Assembly (NCBI GenBank): GCA_964632505.1
Contig: CAZWCE010000005.1
Location: forward strand, 240,574-304,573
Source of the DNA: CAZWCE01 sp964632505
GTDB taxonomy: Bacteria > Planctomycetota > Planctomycetia > Pirellulales > Thermoguttaceae
Direction of reading: 5' to 3'
Length of the DNA: 64,000 nt
The notes under the pieces were generated by a model. That model did no database searches. It was not told where the DNA came from and was given only the letters and a program-made list of their open reading frames with translations. The translations under genes were made by a program, and so were the position numbers. Below, piece by piece: positions 43,252-53,946 of this stretch (its first letter is position 1; the number at the start of each line of letters is the position of its first letter).

Positions 43252-44787
43252 TCAGTTCCCTTTCCGCGACTGCATTTCGGGAGCGTCGTGCTCGAGTTTC
43301 CTCAGAAGCTGCTTGACCCGTTCGGGTTGTTTTTCGGACAGGTCGCGCGTTTCCAACGGATCCTCCCGGTGGTCGTAGAGCTCGATCTTTCGGTATTGCC
43401 CGTCTTGCTTATCGGCGATCAAACGATAGCGGTCCGTCCGAACCGTATCGCCGCGCCAGTAGCCGAAGGCCGCGGTCTTGCCGGGATGATCGGGGTTTTC
43501 CAGTACCGGGGCGAGACTCGTTCCGGCCAGCGGCCAACAGGGCCGGTCGAATGAGAGTTGACACAGGTCGACGAGCGTCGGATAGATGTCGAGCGTCTCG
43601 ACCAGTGCCTCGGTCGCTTTGCCGGCGGTCTCCATGCCCGGAACGCGGAGGATCAAGGGACTGTTGAGCGATCGCTCCAGGGGAGTGTGCTTGCCCCAAA
43701 CCTGGTGTTCGCCCAAATGCCAGCCGTGATCGCCCCAGAGCACGACGATGGTCTCGTCGGCCAGTCCCAGCCGATCGAGTTCGGCGAGCACGCGACCGAT
43801 CTGGGCATCGGTGTAGCTCACGCAGGCGTAATAGGCCCGCTTCGCCCGACGCATCGCCTCCGGCGCGAGCGGCCGCGTTTTGTCGAAGGTCATCTGGTAT
43901 TTGTAGAATTCCCCGCTTCGGTGGCTGTACTTGCTGGTCGCCTCGGGGTTGGCCGGAAGAGGGATTTCGGTTTGCTCGTACAGGTCCCAATACCGCTTCG
44001 GCGCGACGAACGGGAGATGCGGTTTGAAAAAGCCGAGCCCGAAGAAGAATCGCCGATCCTTCGCCTGGAGTTCTCGGAGCACCTCGATCGCGCGATCGGC
44101 CATCATGCCGTCGGGGAGTTCGTTGTCGGCGCAGTCGGGATGCTCCATCAGGGGCATGTATCCGCTGCCGTCTTCGCGGTGACGGCCGTCGGCATAGGCG
44201 AAGAAGATCCCCCAGCCACGTTTCCACGGTCCATAGGGCGTGAGCATTTCGTCCCAGGCCCCGGGCATCTCCGGACGCCGGTCCCCGGTGCCGTCGTAGG
44301 CGGTGACCTTGCCGTCGGCGGTGTGGGAAAGCTTGCCGATGAGCACCGTGTGGTAACCGCTTTTGCGGAACATTTCCGGCATGCTCCGGGCGCAGTCGCC
44401 CGGCGGCTCGGCGGGCAGGGCGGTCGGGCCGGAGTAAAAAGCGTGATTGCCCCGGGCCCCCGACTCACTCGTGCGGCGGCCGGTCAGCAAGGCGTAGCGC
44501 GAGGCCCCGCAAGTGGGCACCTGCACGAAGTGACGGTTGAACCGCATCGCGGTGTGGCTCAGCCGATCGATGTTCGGGCTTTTCACCGCGTCGATGCCGT
44601 AGCAGCCGAGTTCCGGCCGGAGGTCGTCGACCGCCAGAAAGAGCACGTTGAAACGATTCCGGTCCGTTTCCTCTTCCGCCGACGCCCTCGGGAGGATGCT
44701 CGAGGAAAACAGCATCAGCGGCAGCAAGGCCAAGAGGCGGGTCGGTTGACGAAATCGATTCGGACGATTCAAATGGGGGAATCGCAT
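43252..44787 (-). CDS. Secreted sulfatase, iduronate-2-sulfatase-like
   Basis: 511 residues with a signal peptide (about residues 15-36). Metal-binding LFLAVDDLRPELGCYG and the formylglycine motif are clear: Cys93 in PTCGASRYALLTGRR, giving C-x-A-x-R in place of the common C-x-P-x-R. Also typical are the VVLWGDHGWHLGEHQVWGK segment and the C-terminal DPLETRDLS. It would remove sulfate esters from polysaccharides in the periplasm after activation of the Cys by a formylglycine-generating enzyme. ATG 44787 has GGAG upstream; the in-frame open region to 44877 is not needed. Divergent from rsmG. Confidence 0.92.
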   Translation of the reverse strand: MRFPHLNRPNRFRQPTRLLALLPLMLFSSSILPRASAEEETDRNRFNVLFLAVDDLRPELGCYGIDAVKSPNIDRLSHTAMRFNRHFVQVPTCGASRYALLTGRRTSESGARGNHAFYSGPTALPAEPPGDCARSMPEMFRKSGYHTVLIGKLSHTADGKVTAYDGTGDRRPEMPGAWDEMLTPYGPWKRGWGIFFAYADGRHREDGSGYMPLMEHPDCADNELPDGMMADRAIEVLRELQAKDRRFFFGLGFFKPHLPFVAPKRYWDLYEQTEIPLPANPEATSKYSHRSGEFYKYQMTFDKTRPLAPEAMRRAKRAYYACVSYTDAQIGRVLAELDRLGLADETIVVLWGDHGWHLGEHQVWGKHTPLERSLNSPLILRVPGMETAGKATEALVETLDIYPTLVDLCQLSFDRPCWPLAGTSLAPVLENPDHPGKTAAFGYWRGDTVRTDRYRLIADKQDGQYRKIELYDHREDPLETRDLSEKQPERVKQLLRKLEHDAPEMQSRKGN

Positions 44788-44894
44788 CAGGCACTCCTTC
44801 TCGGGCATGGACTTGGTGCGCGGACAAGCGGCCGCTCCGGCGCGCTGCCGCCGGAGACGCTCACCTTCGTAAATCACGGAAATCCCAATATATC

Positions 44895-45578
44895 ATGAAT
44901 GAAACCGCCGAACAACTCGCCGCCGAGTTGGCCCATTACCGGATCGAGCTCCCCAACAAGAAGATCCGCATGATCGATCGTTACCGGCATCAGCTCTGGA
45001 AATGGAATGAGCGCATGAACTTGACGCGGCACACCGACATGGAAAAATTCGTCGGCCGCGACGTGGTCGACAGCGTCGTTTTCGCGCGGCACCTGATTCC
45101 GGAGGAGCGGGTGCTCGATGTCGGAACCGGGGGCGGCGTCCCGGGAGTGCTGCTGGCGATTCTGCGGCCCGATGTTCGCGTCGAGGTCTGCGATTCGGTC
45201 GAGAAGAAGGCCGGCGCGGTCGGGGAGATCATCAAGAAGCTGGAACTCGAGGTGAACGTCTGGCACGGGCGGGCCGAGGAACTCCTTCGGGTGAACCGGT
45301 ACGAGACGCTGACCGTCCGCGCGGTGGCGAAACTCTCCAAGGTGCTCCACTGGGTGCGGCCTCGATGGCAGAAGTTCGATCGCCTCTTGGCGATGAAGGG
45401 ACCGGCCTGGGTGGAGGAACGCAAGGAAGCCCGACATTTGGGCTACCTCAAGCCGCTGGCCTTGCGGAAGCTCGAAGAGTACGAGATTCCGGGGACCGGG
45501 TCGCAGAGCGTGCTCTTGCAGATTTGTCAGCAGAAACGGCTCCAGGAGATCCGCGAGAAGTTCGGCGTCGAGAAGTGA
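44895..45578 (+). CDS. rsmG: 16S rRNA (guanine527-N7)-methyltransferase
   Basis: 227-residue SAM-dependent methyltransferase (GidB). The N-terminal helical part ends in WNERMNLTRHTD; the SAM site is VLDVGTGGGVPGVLLAI; LTVRAVAKLSKVLHWV contains the Arg/Ala turn conserved in RsmG. Length is close to the usual 210-240. It modifies the 530 loop of 16S rRNA in the small subunit. It stands alone, not in the gid/par operon found in many bacteria. Confidence 0.92.
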   Translation: MNETAEQLAAELAHYRIELPNKKIRMIDRYRHQLWKWNERMNLTRHTDMEKFVGRDVVDSVVFARHLIPEERVLDVGTGGGVPGVLLAILRPDVRVEVCDSVEKKAGAVGEIIKKLELEVNVWHGRAEELLRVNRYETLTVRAVAKLSKVLHWVRPRWQKFDRLLAMKGPAWVEERKEARHLGYLKPLALRKLEEYEIPGTGSQSVLLQICQQKRLQEIREKFGVEK

Positions 45579-45590
45579 GCCGGCGGGGGA

Positions 45591-45965
45591 TCACGCCTCC
45601 CAACGATCTTCCGGACAACGGAACGCCCGACCCCACGCCTTGATCGGAAGGTAACATCCGCAGAGCAGGCAGCGGCGGCCCCGCAGTCGGGGGCATCGAT
45701 CGCAGCATTCCAGCCGCCGGCGCATTGTCGCTTCGTCGACGATCTGTCCGCGATCGGCGAGAAATCCCGTGATGCTCTCCGCCAAGTTCCGACCCTGACG
45801 GAGCAGGTTGGGGAAGGTGGTGTCTTTTTGTTCATTTTTCCGACTCTCCGCGGGAGGTTCGCTCCGGTCGTTGCGAGTTGTTCCGGAGCGGTTTTCGGGA
45901 GGGATCGCGTTGGTTTTTCTTCGCGCGGAACGTGGGGCGGGAAACTCCAGGATTTTTGGTGTCAT
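45591..45965 (-). CDS. Small Cys-rich protein (DUF6171-like zinc-ribbon)
   Basis: 124 residues from ATG 45965, with GGAG six bases upstream. The N-terminal half is polar, basic and probably disordered. The C-terminal 70 residues have ECCDRCPRLRGRRCLLCGCY followed by AFRCPEDRWEA. Such Cys pairs with a C-x-x-C-G-C core and a C-P-x-x-x-W end occur in small zinc-ribbon proteins of phage and environmental bacteria. Function is unknown. Convergent with rsmG, 12 bases apart. Confidence 0.6.
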   Translation of the reverse strand: MTPKILEFPAPRSARRKTNAIPPENRSGTTRNDRSEPPAESRKNEQKDTTFPNLLRQGRNLAESITGFLADRGQIVDEATMRRRLECCDRCPRLRGRRCLLCGCYLPIKAWGRAFRCPEDRWEA

Positions 45966-46137
45966 CATGATCTCCGCGATACCGGGGCCGGTGAGCGAAC
46001 GTCGAATGACTTCATCATGACACCGCGATGCGATCAGACAAGTCCGTTTTCTGGACAGCGCGGAAGAACGATCGGCTGCGCGCAAGAAAAGCGGACACCG
46101 GGGGAGATATCCGCTTCGTGGAAATTGCCGGTGGAGC

Positions 46138-47751
<1,614 letters not shown>

Positions 47752-47792
47752 GATGGCATCCTTTAGAACTGAAAAAGGTGAGTTCGAGGTGA

Positions 47793-48602
47793 TCAGGACG
47801 GATTCAACGTCGAGTGCGGCGAGTGGATCGCCCGAATCGTTCCCGAGGGGGCGTCGAACGTCGCGAGTACGTTGAGGCGATCGACCTGCGAGGCGACCAG
47901 GATATCGCGGGCCAGTCCGATTTTGACCAAGTTTTTCCCGCCGGTCGACTTCCGCAAAATCCCGTTGAGCGTTTCCGGAGGAATCGGCTCGTGACCGAGG
48001 ATTTTCGGCAACGGCAGCGTCCTCCGCCACTGGTCGCAGACGGTGATCGCCTGCGTGTTGAACCGAAACGCCAGGGGATCTTCGCGGGTGATCCGCTCGA
48101 CGAGCAGCCCCGCCAGCAGCAGGTCTTCCTCGGTGCATTTGCCGTTGGTGCCGGCGCAAATGATGTCGATCCTCTCCCGGGTTTCCAGGTGGTCGACCAC
48201 CGCCGCGGCGTTGACGAAACCGGCCGGCACCACTTCGGCCGCCGCGGAGGCGACCTCGATCGCCCGGGTGCCGTTGGTCGTGGTGAACAGGATTGTCTTC
48301 TCCGCAACCCTTTCGGGTGTATAGTCTTGCGGCGAATTGCCCAGGTCGAATCCTTCGATCGGCATTCCCCCGCGTTCGCCCCCGAGGAGGCGTTTTTCCG
48401 GCTCGATGGTTTCGGCGGCCTTTCGAGCGGCATCCACATCGACCAGCGGGACGACTTCGCGAGCGCCGGCATGCAGGGCATGGAGGATGGTCGTCGTCGC
48501 CCGAAGTACGTCGATCACCACCGCCGTGCCGCCGACCAGCGCGTCGGGCGGCACCAACGTGGGCAACGCATGGACCTGGATCTGTCGCTTGGCAGTGGGC
48601 AT
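47793..48602 (-). CDS. comB: Putative 2-phosphosulfolactate phosphatase (ComB family)
   Basis: 269 residues. Motifs AVVIDVLRATTTI, LGGERGGMPIEGFDLGNSP, TTTNGTRAIEVA and DIICAGTNGKCTEEDLLLAG are the conserved blocks of the ComB phosphatase family, named after the methanogen coenzyme M enzyme. In bacteria lacking coenzyme M it may serve a sulfolactate route or another phosphatase reaction; the exact substrate is uncertain. It lies 41 bases upstream of glyS and may be co-transcribed with it. Confidence 0.88.
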   Translation of the reverse strand: MPTAKRQIQVHALPTLVPPDALVGGTAVVIDVLRATTTILHALHAGAREVVPLVDVDAARKAAETIEPEKRLLGGERGGMPIEGFDLGNSPQDYTPERVAEKTILFTTTNGTRAIEVASAAAEVVPAGFVNAAAVVDHLETRERIDIICAGTNGKCTEEDLLLAGLLVERITREDPLAFRFNTQAITVCDQWRRTLPLPKILGHEPIPPETLNGILRKSTGGKNLVKIGLARDILVASQVDRLNVLATFDAPSGTIRAIHSPHSTLNPS

Positions 48603-49029
48603 CGGTGATTCTTTTCGCGAAGTAGGGGGGCGTCGGGGACCCGATCAGGAAAGGGAGTGATTTCATCGGAAACCAGCCATTTTAACGCAAATCGGCGACT
48701 TTTCTAGTCAAGCGGCCGGGGAACCTCTCGACGGAAGATATTTTTCGATATTTTAGGTAGAATAAACCGTTTGGCGGGATAGTATAGAGAGACGGCAGGA
48801 TATATGGCATGGAATGGAGTGTTGGCCCGGTGCGGAATAGATGGCCGTCCCTCGATCAGCAGGCGGAATGCCGGCGATGTGAATCGCTTATATCAAAGGG
48901 GGTTCTTCGGGAGTGTGGTCGGGGATTGGGGATTATTGAGAGAAGGGGGCTCCTGGCGGTGATGCCGGCTTTCGGGAAAAGGATCGCCGGTCCCGATCAT
49001 GGGCGTCGATAGGAACAGAATGCGAATCG
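48603..49029. other. Divergent intergenic region before the menaquinone operon
   Basis: 427 bases between comB (leftward) and ubiE (rightward), without a believable gene. It has AT-rich patches (around 48735-48800) suitable for promoters, but no clear -35/-10 pair. Confidence 0.4.
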
Positions 49030-49788
49030 ATGGGAAAACAACCAGAAATGCCGCGTTGTCGTGAAGAACAGCCGGTCGATAAAACGCCGGAGCGGATTCG
49101 TCGCATGTTCGACGAGATCGCGCCTCGGTACGATTTGTTGAACCACCTCCTCTCGATGGGGATCGATCGCCGTTGGCGGCGTCGAACGGTACGTCGGGCA
49201 CGACCGGAAGTGCCGGGGCCGATTCTCGATGTCTGCACGGGGACGGGAGATCTCGCACTTTCCTGGTGGCGGGGGGAGCCGGAGCGGGAGGTGTTCGGGG
49301 TCGATTTCGCGCCGGAGATGATCGAGCTGGGGCGGCGAAAAGTGGACCGCGTCGGCGCGGTCGATCGCGTGCATTTGGCCGAAGGCGATGCCTTGAATTT
49401 GCCGTTCGAGTCGAATCGTTTTGCCGTCGTTTCGGTCGCTTTCGGATTGCGGAACGTCGGAGACACGGATCGAGGACTTCAGGAAATGATCAGGGTTTGT
49501 GCCCCCGGAGGATCGGTCGTCGTCCTGGAGTTCACCTTACCGAAAAGGGCGCCGATGCGGCAAATCTATCTCTGGTATTTCCTGCATGTGTTGCCGAAAA
49601 TCGGGCAGTGGATTGCCCCGAATCGGGAGTCGGCCTACCACTATTTGCCGACAAGCGTCGGGCAGTTCGATCAGGGAGAAATGTTGCTGGAGCGGATGAA
49701 ACAAGCGGGATTGCGAGACCTCCGGGCCCAGCCGATGACCTTCGGAACCGTGACGTTGTACCGGGGAAAAAAGGGGGGCGCGGAGTAA
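49030..49788 (+). CDS. ubiE: Demethylmenaquinone methyltransferase
   Basis: 252-residue SAM methyltransferase (UbiE/MenG) for the last step of menaquinone synthesis. The family start VRRMFDEIAPRYDLLNHLLSMG-like segment (here IRRMFDEIAPRYD), the SAM site ILDVCTGTGDLAL and the conserved FGLRNVGD and YHYLPTSVGQFD are all present. The neighbours UbiX, a UbiA-type prenyltransferase and MqnE make it a menaquinone rather than ubiquinone enzyme. First gene of the operon. Confidence 0.94.
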   Translation: MGKQPEMPRCREEQPVDKTPERIRRMFDEIAPRYDLLNHLLSMGIDRRWRRRTVRRARPEVPGPILDVCTGTGDLALSWWRGEPEREVFGVDFAPEMIELGRRKVDRVGAVDRVHLAEGDALNLPFESNRFAVVSVAFGLRNVGDTDRGLQEMIRVCAPGGSVVVLEFTLPKRAPMRQIYLWYFLHVLPKIGQWIAPNRESAYHYLPTSVGQFDQGEMLLERMKQAGLRDLRAQPMTFGTVTLYRGKKGGAE

Positions 49789-49845
49789 GCAACGCCGCCC
49801 GCCATCTTGGAATGAACCTCGCCACCGCGAAGAGGGGAGTTGATC

Positions 49846-50520
49846 TTGAGAAGTAAGCGAATTGTCCTGGGAATCACCGGTGCCAGCGGTGCGGTTTACG
49901 GGATCCGCCTATTGAAACAGTTTCTGGCGACCGGCTGCGAAATGCACGTGGTGATCAGTCCCAGCGGGCGGAAAGTGCTCTGCCACGAGGGAGCGCACCT
50001 GCTGACGCAATCGGGCGATGCGGTCGAAGCGAAAGCGCTGGAGAAGCTCGAAGATGTCGATCTGTTGGGGCGTCTCTTGCATCCCGCTTCGATCGGGCAT
50101 CCCCCCCGGACCTACGACGCCGAGGATTTTTCCGGGACCGTCGCCAGCGGTTCCTTCGCGACCGACGCGATGGTGGTATGCCCCTGTTCGGCGGGAACGC
50201 TCGGCGCGATCGCCAACGGCGTGAATGTGCACCTGATCCATCGGGCGGCCGAAGTCCATCTCAAGGAGCATCGGCCCGTGGTGTTGGTGGTCCGCGAAAG
50301 CCCCTACTCGTTGGTCCAACTGAGAAACATGCAGGAGGTGATTCGGGCGGGAGGGACGATCCTGCCCGCTTCCCCCGCCTTTTATCATCACCCTGCGACG
50401 ATCGAGGAGTTGGTCGACACGGTCGTCGCCAGAATTCTCGACCGTCTGGGCATCGAGCACCACGTGGGGACCCGATGGCAAGTGGAATCGATGGAGCCTT
50501 CCGGAACAGGGGAATCGTGA
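49846..50520 (+). CDS. ubiX: UbiX-family flavin prenyltransferase
   Basis: 224 residues. The FMN-binding start RIVLGITGASGAVYGIRLL and VVCPCSAGTLGAIANG and VVLVVRESPYSLVQLRNM are UbiX hallmarks. The enzyme prenylates FMN to give the cofactor of UbiD-type decarboxylases, one of which works in the futalosine menaquinone route. TTG 49846 is chosen because GGGGAG lies six bases before it; TTG 49840 would sit directly on that site. The UbiD partner is not in the window. Confidence 0.92.
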   Translation: MRSKRIVLGITGASGAVYGIRLLKQFLATGCEMHVVISPSGRKVLCHEGAHLLTQSGDAVEAKALEKLEDVDLLGRLLHPASIGHPPRTYDAEDFSGTVASGSFATDAMVVCPCSAGTLGAIANGVNVHLIHRAAEVHLKEHRPVVLVVRESPYSLVQLRNMQEVIRAGGTILPASPAFYHHPATIEELVDTVVARILDRLGIEHHVGTRWQVESMEPSGTGES

Positions 50521-50524
50521 TGTC

Positions 50525-51439
50525 ATGGGGCGCGGGACGAACGGAATGACGGTGCTGAAGCAGGTTGTCCTATTCCTCGAAATGATCCGGTTCAGCCACA
50601 CGCTGTTCGCGTTGCCGTTCGCGCTTCTGGCCGGGGCGATGGCTTGGCGTGCCGGAGCGTCGGATGATCCTCCGGCGGAATTTCGCCCCATCGAATTTGT
50701 GGCGATTCTGTTGTGCATGGTTTTTGCCCGAAGCGCCGCAATGGCGATGAATCGTTTGGTGGATCGGGATCTCGACGCGGAAAATCCCCGCACTGCCGAG
50801 CGTCATCTGCCTACCGGGAGACTTCGGGTTTCGACGGTCGTCTGGTTCACCGTGCTCAGTTCGCTCGGCTTCCTCGCCTCGACGTTGCTCTTTTTGCCGC
50901 GCAACCCGGTGCCGGTATTGCTTTCGGTGCCCGTCCTTTTGTTCCTTTTTGGATACAGTTACGCGAAACGCTTCACCTGGGCCGCTCATTTTTGGCTCGG
51001 TGCGGCACTGATGCTCGCTCCGTTGGGGGCCTGGGTGGCCGTGCGGCCGGAGTGGAATGTGGCCCCGCTGCTCTTGGGTCTGGCGGTGCTCTTTTGGGTC
51101 GCCGGCTTCGACATGATCTATGCTTGCCAGGACTTCGACTTCGATCGGCAAAAACGCCTTCGGAGTATTCCGGCTCGTTGGGGCGTTCCCGGTGCCTTGC
51201 GTCTGGCGGCCATCAGTCACGCGGCGATGTTCCTACTTCTGGTCCTGCTGGGGCTTGCGTTCCCGTGGTTCGGGACGATCTACTTCGTCGGAATCGGGAT
51301 CATCGGCCTATTGCTCATCTACGAGCATTCGGTCATCCGACCCGACGATCTGGCTCGGGTGAACCTTGCTTTCTTCCATCTGAACGCCTTGATCAGCGTG
51401 GGACTCCTTGGCATCGGCGGGGCCGATCTGATATGGTAG
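50525..51439 (+). CDS. mqnP: UbiA-family prenyltransferase, probably of menaquinone synthesis (MqnP)
   Basis: 304-residue membrane enzyme with about eight helices. The two Asp-rich motifs of the UbiA family are present: NRLVDRDLDAENPRT (first) and CQDFDFDRQKR (second), which bind Mg2+-polyprenyl diphosphate. Placed between ubiX and mqnE, it most likely prenylates 1,4-dihydroxy-6-naphthoate in the futalosine route. Starts at ATG 50525 or ATG 50546. Five bases after ubiX. Confidence 0.85.
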   Translation: MGRGTNGMTVLKQVVLFLEMIRFSHTLFALPFALLAGAMAWRAGASDDPPAEFRPIEFVAILLCMVFARSAAMAMNRLVDRDLDAENPRTAERHLPTGRLRVSTVVWFTVLSSLGFLASTLLFLPRNPVPVLLSVPVLLFLFGYSYAKRFTWAAHFWLGAALMLAPLGAWVAVRPEWNVAPLLLGLAVLFWVAGFDMIYACQDFDFDRQKRLRSIPARWGVPGALRLAAISHAAMFLLLVLLGLAFPWFGTIYFVGIGIIGLLLIYEHSVIRPDDLARVNLAFFHLNALISVGLLGIGGADLIW

Positions 51440-51482
51440 GGGGTTTCCTTTCTTTCTTCCTTGGCCCGTTGAGCATTCTCTC

Positions 51483-52577
51483 ATGTCCGATTTCGAAACG
51501 ATCCACCGGAAACTCCAAAGCCGAACTTCCTTGACCGAGGAGGAGGGGATGTTTCTGTTTGATCCCCGGACCGATCTTCACGAAGTAGGACGACAGGCCG
51601 ATCGGCTTCGCAAGGAGATCAACGGCGAGGTCGTCTATTACAATCTCAACACGCATCTGAATCCGACGAATATCTGCTGTTATCGCTGTCCTTTGTGCGC
51701 ATTCAGTTGCGATCCCGGCGACCGGCGAGCCTATTGTCTCGGTGAGGACGAGATCGTCGCACGCGCCGCCGAGGCGTCTTCCCGAGGGTGTACGGAAATT
51801 CATCTCGTCGGAGGCATCCCTCCCGAGGTGCCGTACTCGTGGTACCGGGGGATCCTCGCGACGCTGCACGAACACTTTCCGCATTTGCAACTCAAAGCCT
51901 GGACCGCCGTCGAAATTCTGCATTTCTCGGAGCTTTCGGGGCTGAGCGTGTCCGGCGTGCTGGAGGATTTGATGGAAGTCGGCCTGAGTGGATTGCCGGG
52001 GGGAGGCGCGGAGATCTTCGCCCCGGAGATTCGCCGGCGCATCGCCCCGAAGAAGCCGCCGGCGGAGGCCTGGCTCGACGTCCATCGGACCGCCCATACA
52101 TTGGGACTGCCGACCAATGCGACGATGCTCTTCGGACACGTGGAATCGGCGGAGCATCGGGTCGACCATCTGAAGAGGCTTTTCGATTTGCAGCGGGAGT
52201 CGCTCGAAGCGGATCGACCGGCGCATTTCGAGGCGCTGGTCCCCCTGGCGTTCCATCCGCAAGGGACGCAGTTTTCGCAATTGCCGGGGCCGAGCCCGTT
52301 CGACATCCTCCGGACTCTAGCGGCGTGCCGCCTTCTTCTGCCGAACGTGCCGCACCTGAAGGCGTATTGGGTATCCCTCGGGGTGCCGACGGCGCAAATC
52401 GCGCTCGGATACGGGGCCGACGACCTCGATGGAACGGTCCGGGAAGAGAAAATCCACCACGATGCCGGCGCCACTTCGCCGAAGAGCATGACCGTCGAGC
52501 GTCTGGAGCATTTGATCCGTGAAGCCGGAAGAAGGCCCGTGGAGCGCGATTCTCACTACCGACCGATCGAAGGGTGA
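51483..52577 (+). CDS. mqnE: Aminodeoxyfutalosine synthase
   Basis: 364-residue radical-SAM enzyme of the MqnE/CofH class. The cluster motif is C65-x3-C69-x2-C72 (NICCYRCPLCAF), followed by IHLVGGIPPE and the family text LVPLAFHPQGTQFS. MqnE joins 3-enolpyruvyl-benzoate and SAM to start the futalosine pathway. The related CofH and MqnC share the fold; the adjacent prenyltransferase and UbiE/MenG favour MqnE. Last gene of the rightward operon. Confidence 0.9.
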   Translation: MSDFETIHRKLQSRTSLTEEEGMFLFDPRTDLHEVGRQADRLRKEINGEVVYYNLNTHLNPTNICCYRCPLCAFSCDPGDRRAYCLGEDEIVARAAEASSRGCTEIHLVGGIPPEVPYSWYRGILATLHEHFPHLQLKAWTAVEILHFSELSGLSVSGVLEDLMEVGLSGLPGGGAEIFAPEIRRRIAPKKPPAEAWLDVHRTAHTLGLPTNATMLFGHVESAEHRVDHLKRLFDLQRESLEADRPAHFEALVPLAFHPQGTQFSQLPGPSPFDILRTLAACRLLLPNVPHLKAYWVSLGVPTAQIALGYGADDLDGTVREEKIHHDAGATSPKSMTVERLEHLIREAGRRPVERDSHYRPIEG

Positions 52578-52606
52578 TGGTTTCTATAGAATGATCAAGA
52601 GATCAT

Positions 52607-53854
52607 CTAACCGAGGATGCGTTCCCAGCGTTTTAGGTTCCACTCGACCTTCTCCGACGGCGACATTTTCGAGAAGTCGGGGGCATGATCCGAAGTGGCG
52701 GACTCCCCGTTCTTCAGATCCAGCGGAACCGAACGTTTCCGCAGACCTTGGCCCGTGCCTGCGTTTCCCGTAACTTTCCGGTTCTTTCCGCGGCCGGAGG
52801 AAGACGTTTGCGTGTAGCCGCTTTCGGCCTGTTGTCCTTGCGTGTAGACCAGGTCTTCTTCCAGAGGGCGATAGGGACGGATGCCCAATTTCTGCAAGTC
52901 GCCGTGGTAAGCCCGGACCGCTTCGGTGGGATCGATCTTCCCGTCGGCGATGCCGCGAAGGTACGTGATGAAGCAGAGTTGGTGCTCGGCGTTGTTGATC
53001 TTCCGGCCGTAGAGGGCGACCTTGGCTCCGTATTTCCGGGCGTCGGCGAGCATCTGGAAGGCGTCGCGCGTGGTGCCGGAAGAACCGCCGAGGATGCCGA
53101 CGATGAGATGGCGGTCGTAACGGGCAAGCTTTTCGGTGGCTTCGGGACCGAGGTAGGGGATCTTCAGAAAGACCGGTCGGCTCGACTCCGGAACGCCGGC
53201 CAAGGTCCGAGCGATGTGGTCGACCATGAACTGTGCCAAATCCTCGGGGGGATGATTTCCGGGCGCGTTCGGGTGAAAGAGTTCGAGGAAGTGCCGGAAT
53301 CCCACACGTTCGGCGGCGATACGGAACTCTTTGTAAACTTCCAGAGCCCGCAGGTCGAGTTCGGTATCGTTGTTGAACGTGATGGAATAAAGCCCTAGAT
53401 CGGCGCCGAGTTTGCGTTCCTCGGGTCGGCAATCGATATGACCGCACATCGCATGATCGAGGGTCGTCGTGGAAAAGGGGCGCGAGGGCTGCGAGGCGTA
53501 TCGCCCGGACCCCGCGGCGAGCCAGATATCGGTGGTATCGTTGGCGCGAATCGCGGGGGTGACGTGGCTCTTCTCGAACCGACGTTCGATGAGCGTGAGG
53601 ATTTCGCTGGTGCTGGTACTCATCAGAACGATATCGACCAGTCCCTGCTCGATCACGTCGCGGATGTTCCGCCGGTACTCTTGCAGCGTGCGGAAGTGTC
53701 CCTCATGGGCATGGTGTTCGGGGCTCTTGCCCGGCGCGGAGAGACCGAAAGCCATGTCGGCGTCCTTCGCGTCGGCCAGGATGAATTCGTCAGCTTCGGG
53801 ATGGGCACGAATTTTCCGGAGCTTGATGTCGAGGGATTTCTGCATCGTCGTCAC
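52607..53854 (-). CDS. TIM-barrel aldolase-like protein with C-terminal extension
   Basis: 415 residues. A predicted (beta/alpha)8 barrel of the DeoC/LacD aldolase type occupies about 1-315: LSAPGKSPEHH, DIVLMSTSTSEILTLIE, RPVFLKIPYLGPEAT with the Schiff-base-type Lys in VFLKIPY, and VGILGGSSGTTRDAFQML. A polar Ser/Arg/Lys linker and a short helical end (SPSEKVEWNLKRWERIL) follow. I cannot name the substrate. GTG 53854 has GGAAG eight bases upstream; ATG 53845 is an alternative. It lies between the menaquinone operon (convergent) and the giant repeat protein. Confidence 0.72.
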   Translation of the reverse strand: MTTMQKSLDIKLRKIRAHPEADEFILADAKDADMAFGLSAPGKSPEHHAHEGHFRTLQEYRRNIRDVIEQGLVDIVLMSTSTSEILTLIERRFEKSHVTPAIRANDTTDIWLAAGSGRYASQPSRPFSTTTLDHAMCGHIDCRPEERKLGADLGLYSITFNNDTELDLRALEVYKEFRIAAERVGFRHFLELFHPNAPGNHPPEDLAQFMVDHIARTLAGVPESSRPVFLKIPYLGPEATEKLARYDRHLIVGILGGSSGTTRDAFQMLADARKYGAKVALYGRKINNAEHQLCFITYLRGIADGKIDPTEAVRAYHGDLQKLGIRPYRPLEEDLVYTQGQQAESGYTQTSSSGRGKNRKVTGNAGTGQGLRKRSVPLDLKNGESATSDHAPDFSKMSPSEKVEWNLKRWERILG

Positions 53855-53946
53855 TTTCAGTGCTTCCAGAATGTTGTCGCGGGATTCTCACTCGGTGGAG
53901 ATTTCGTTGAAATCATGTGGTTGGGAAAACCACCCCTATGATGCGC

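Noticed and set aside
47752..48666. N-terminal extension of the glycyl-tRNA synthetase frame up to 48666
   Set aside because: The first ~300 codons lie in a shifted frame over comB, which is a clear gene; GlyRS similarity begins at ATG 47751 with a ribosome binding site.
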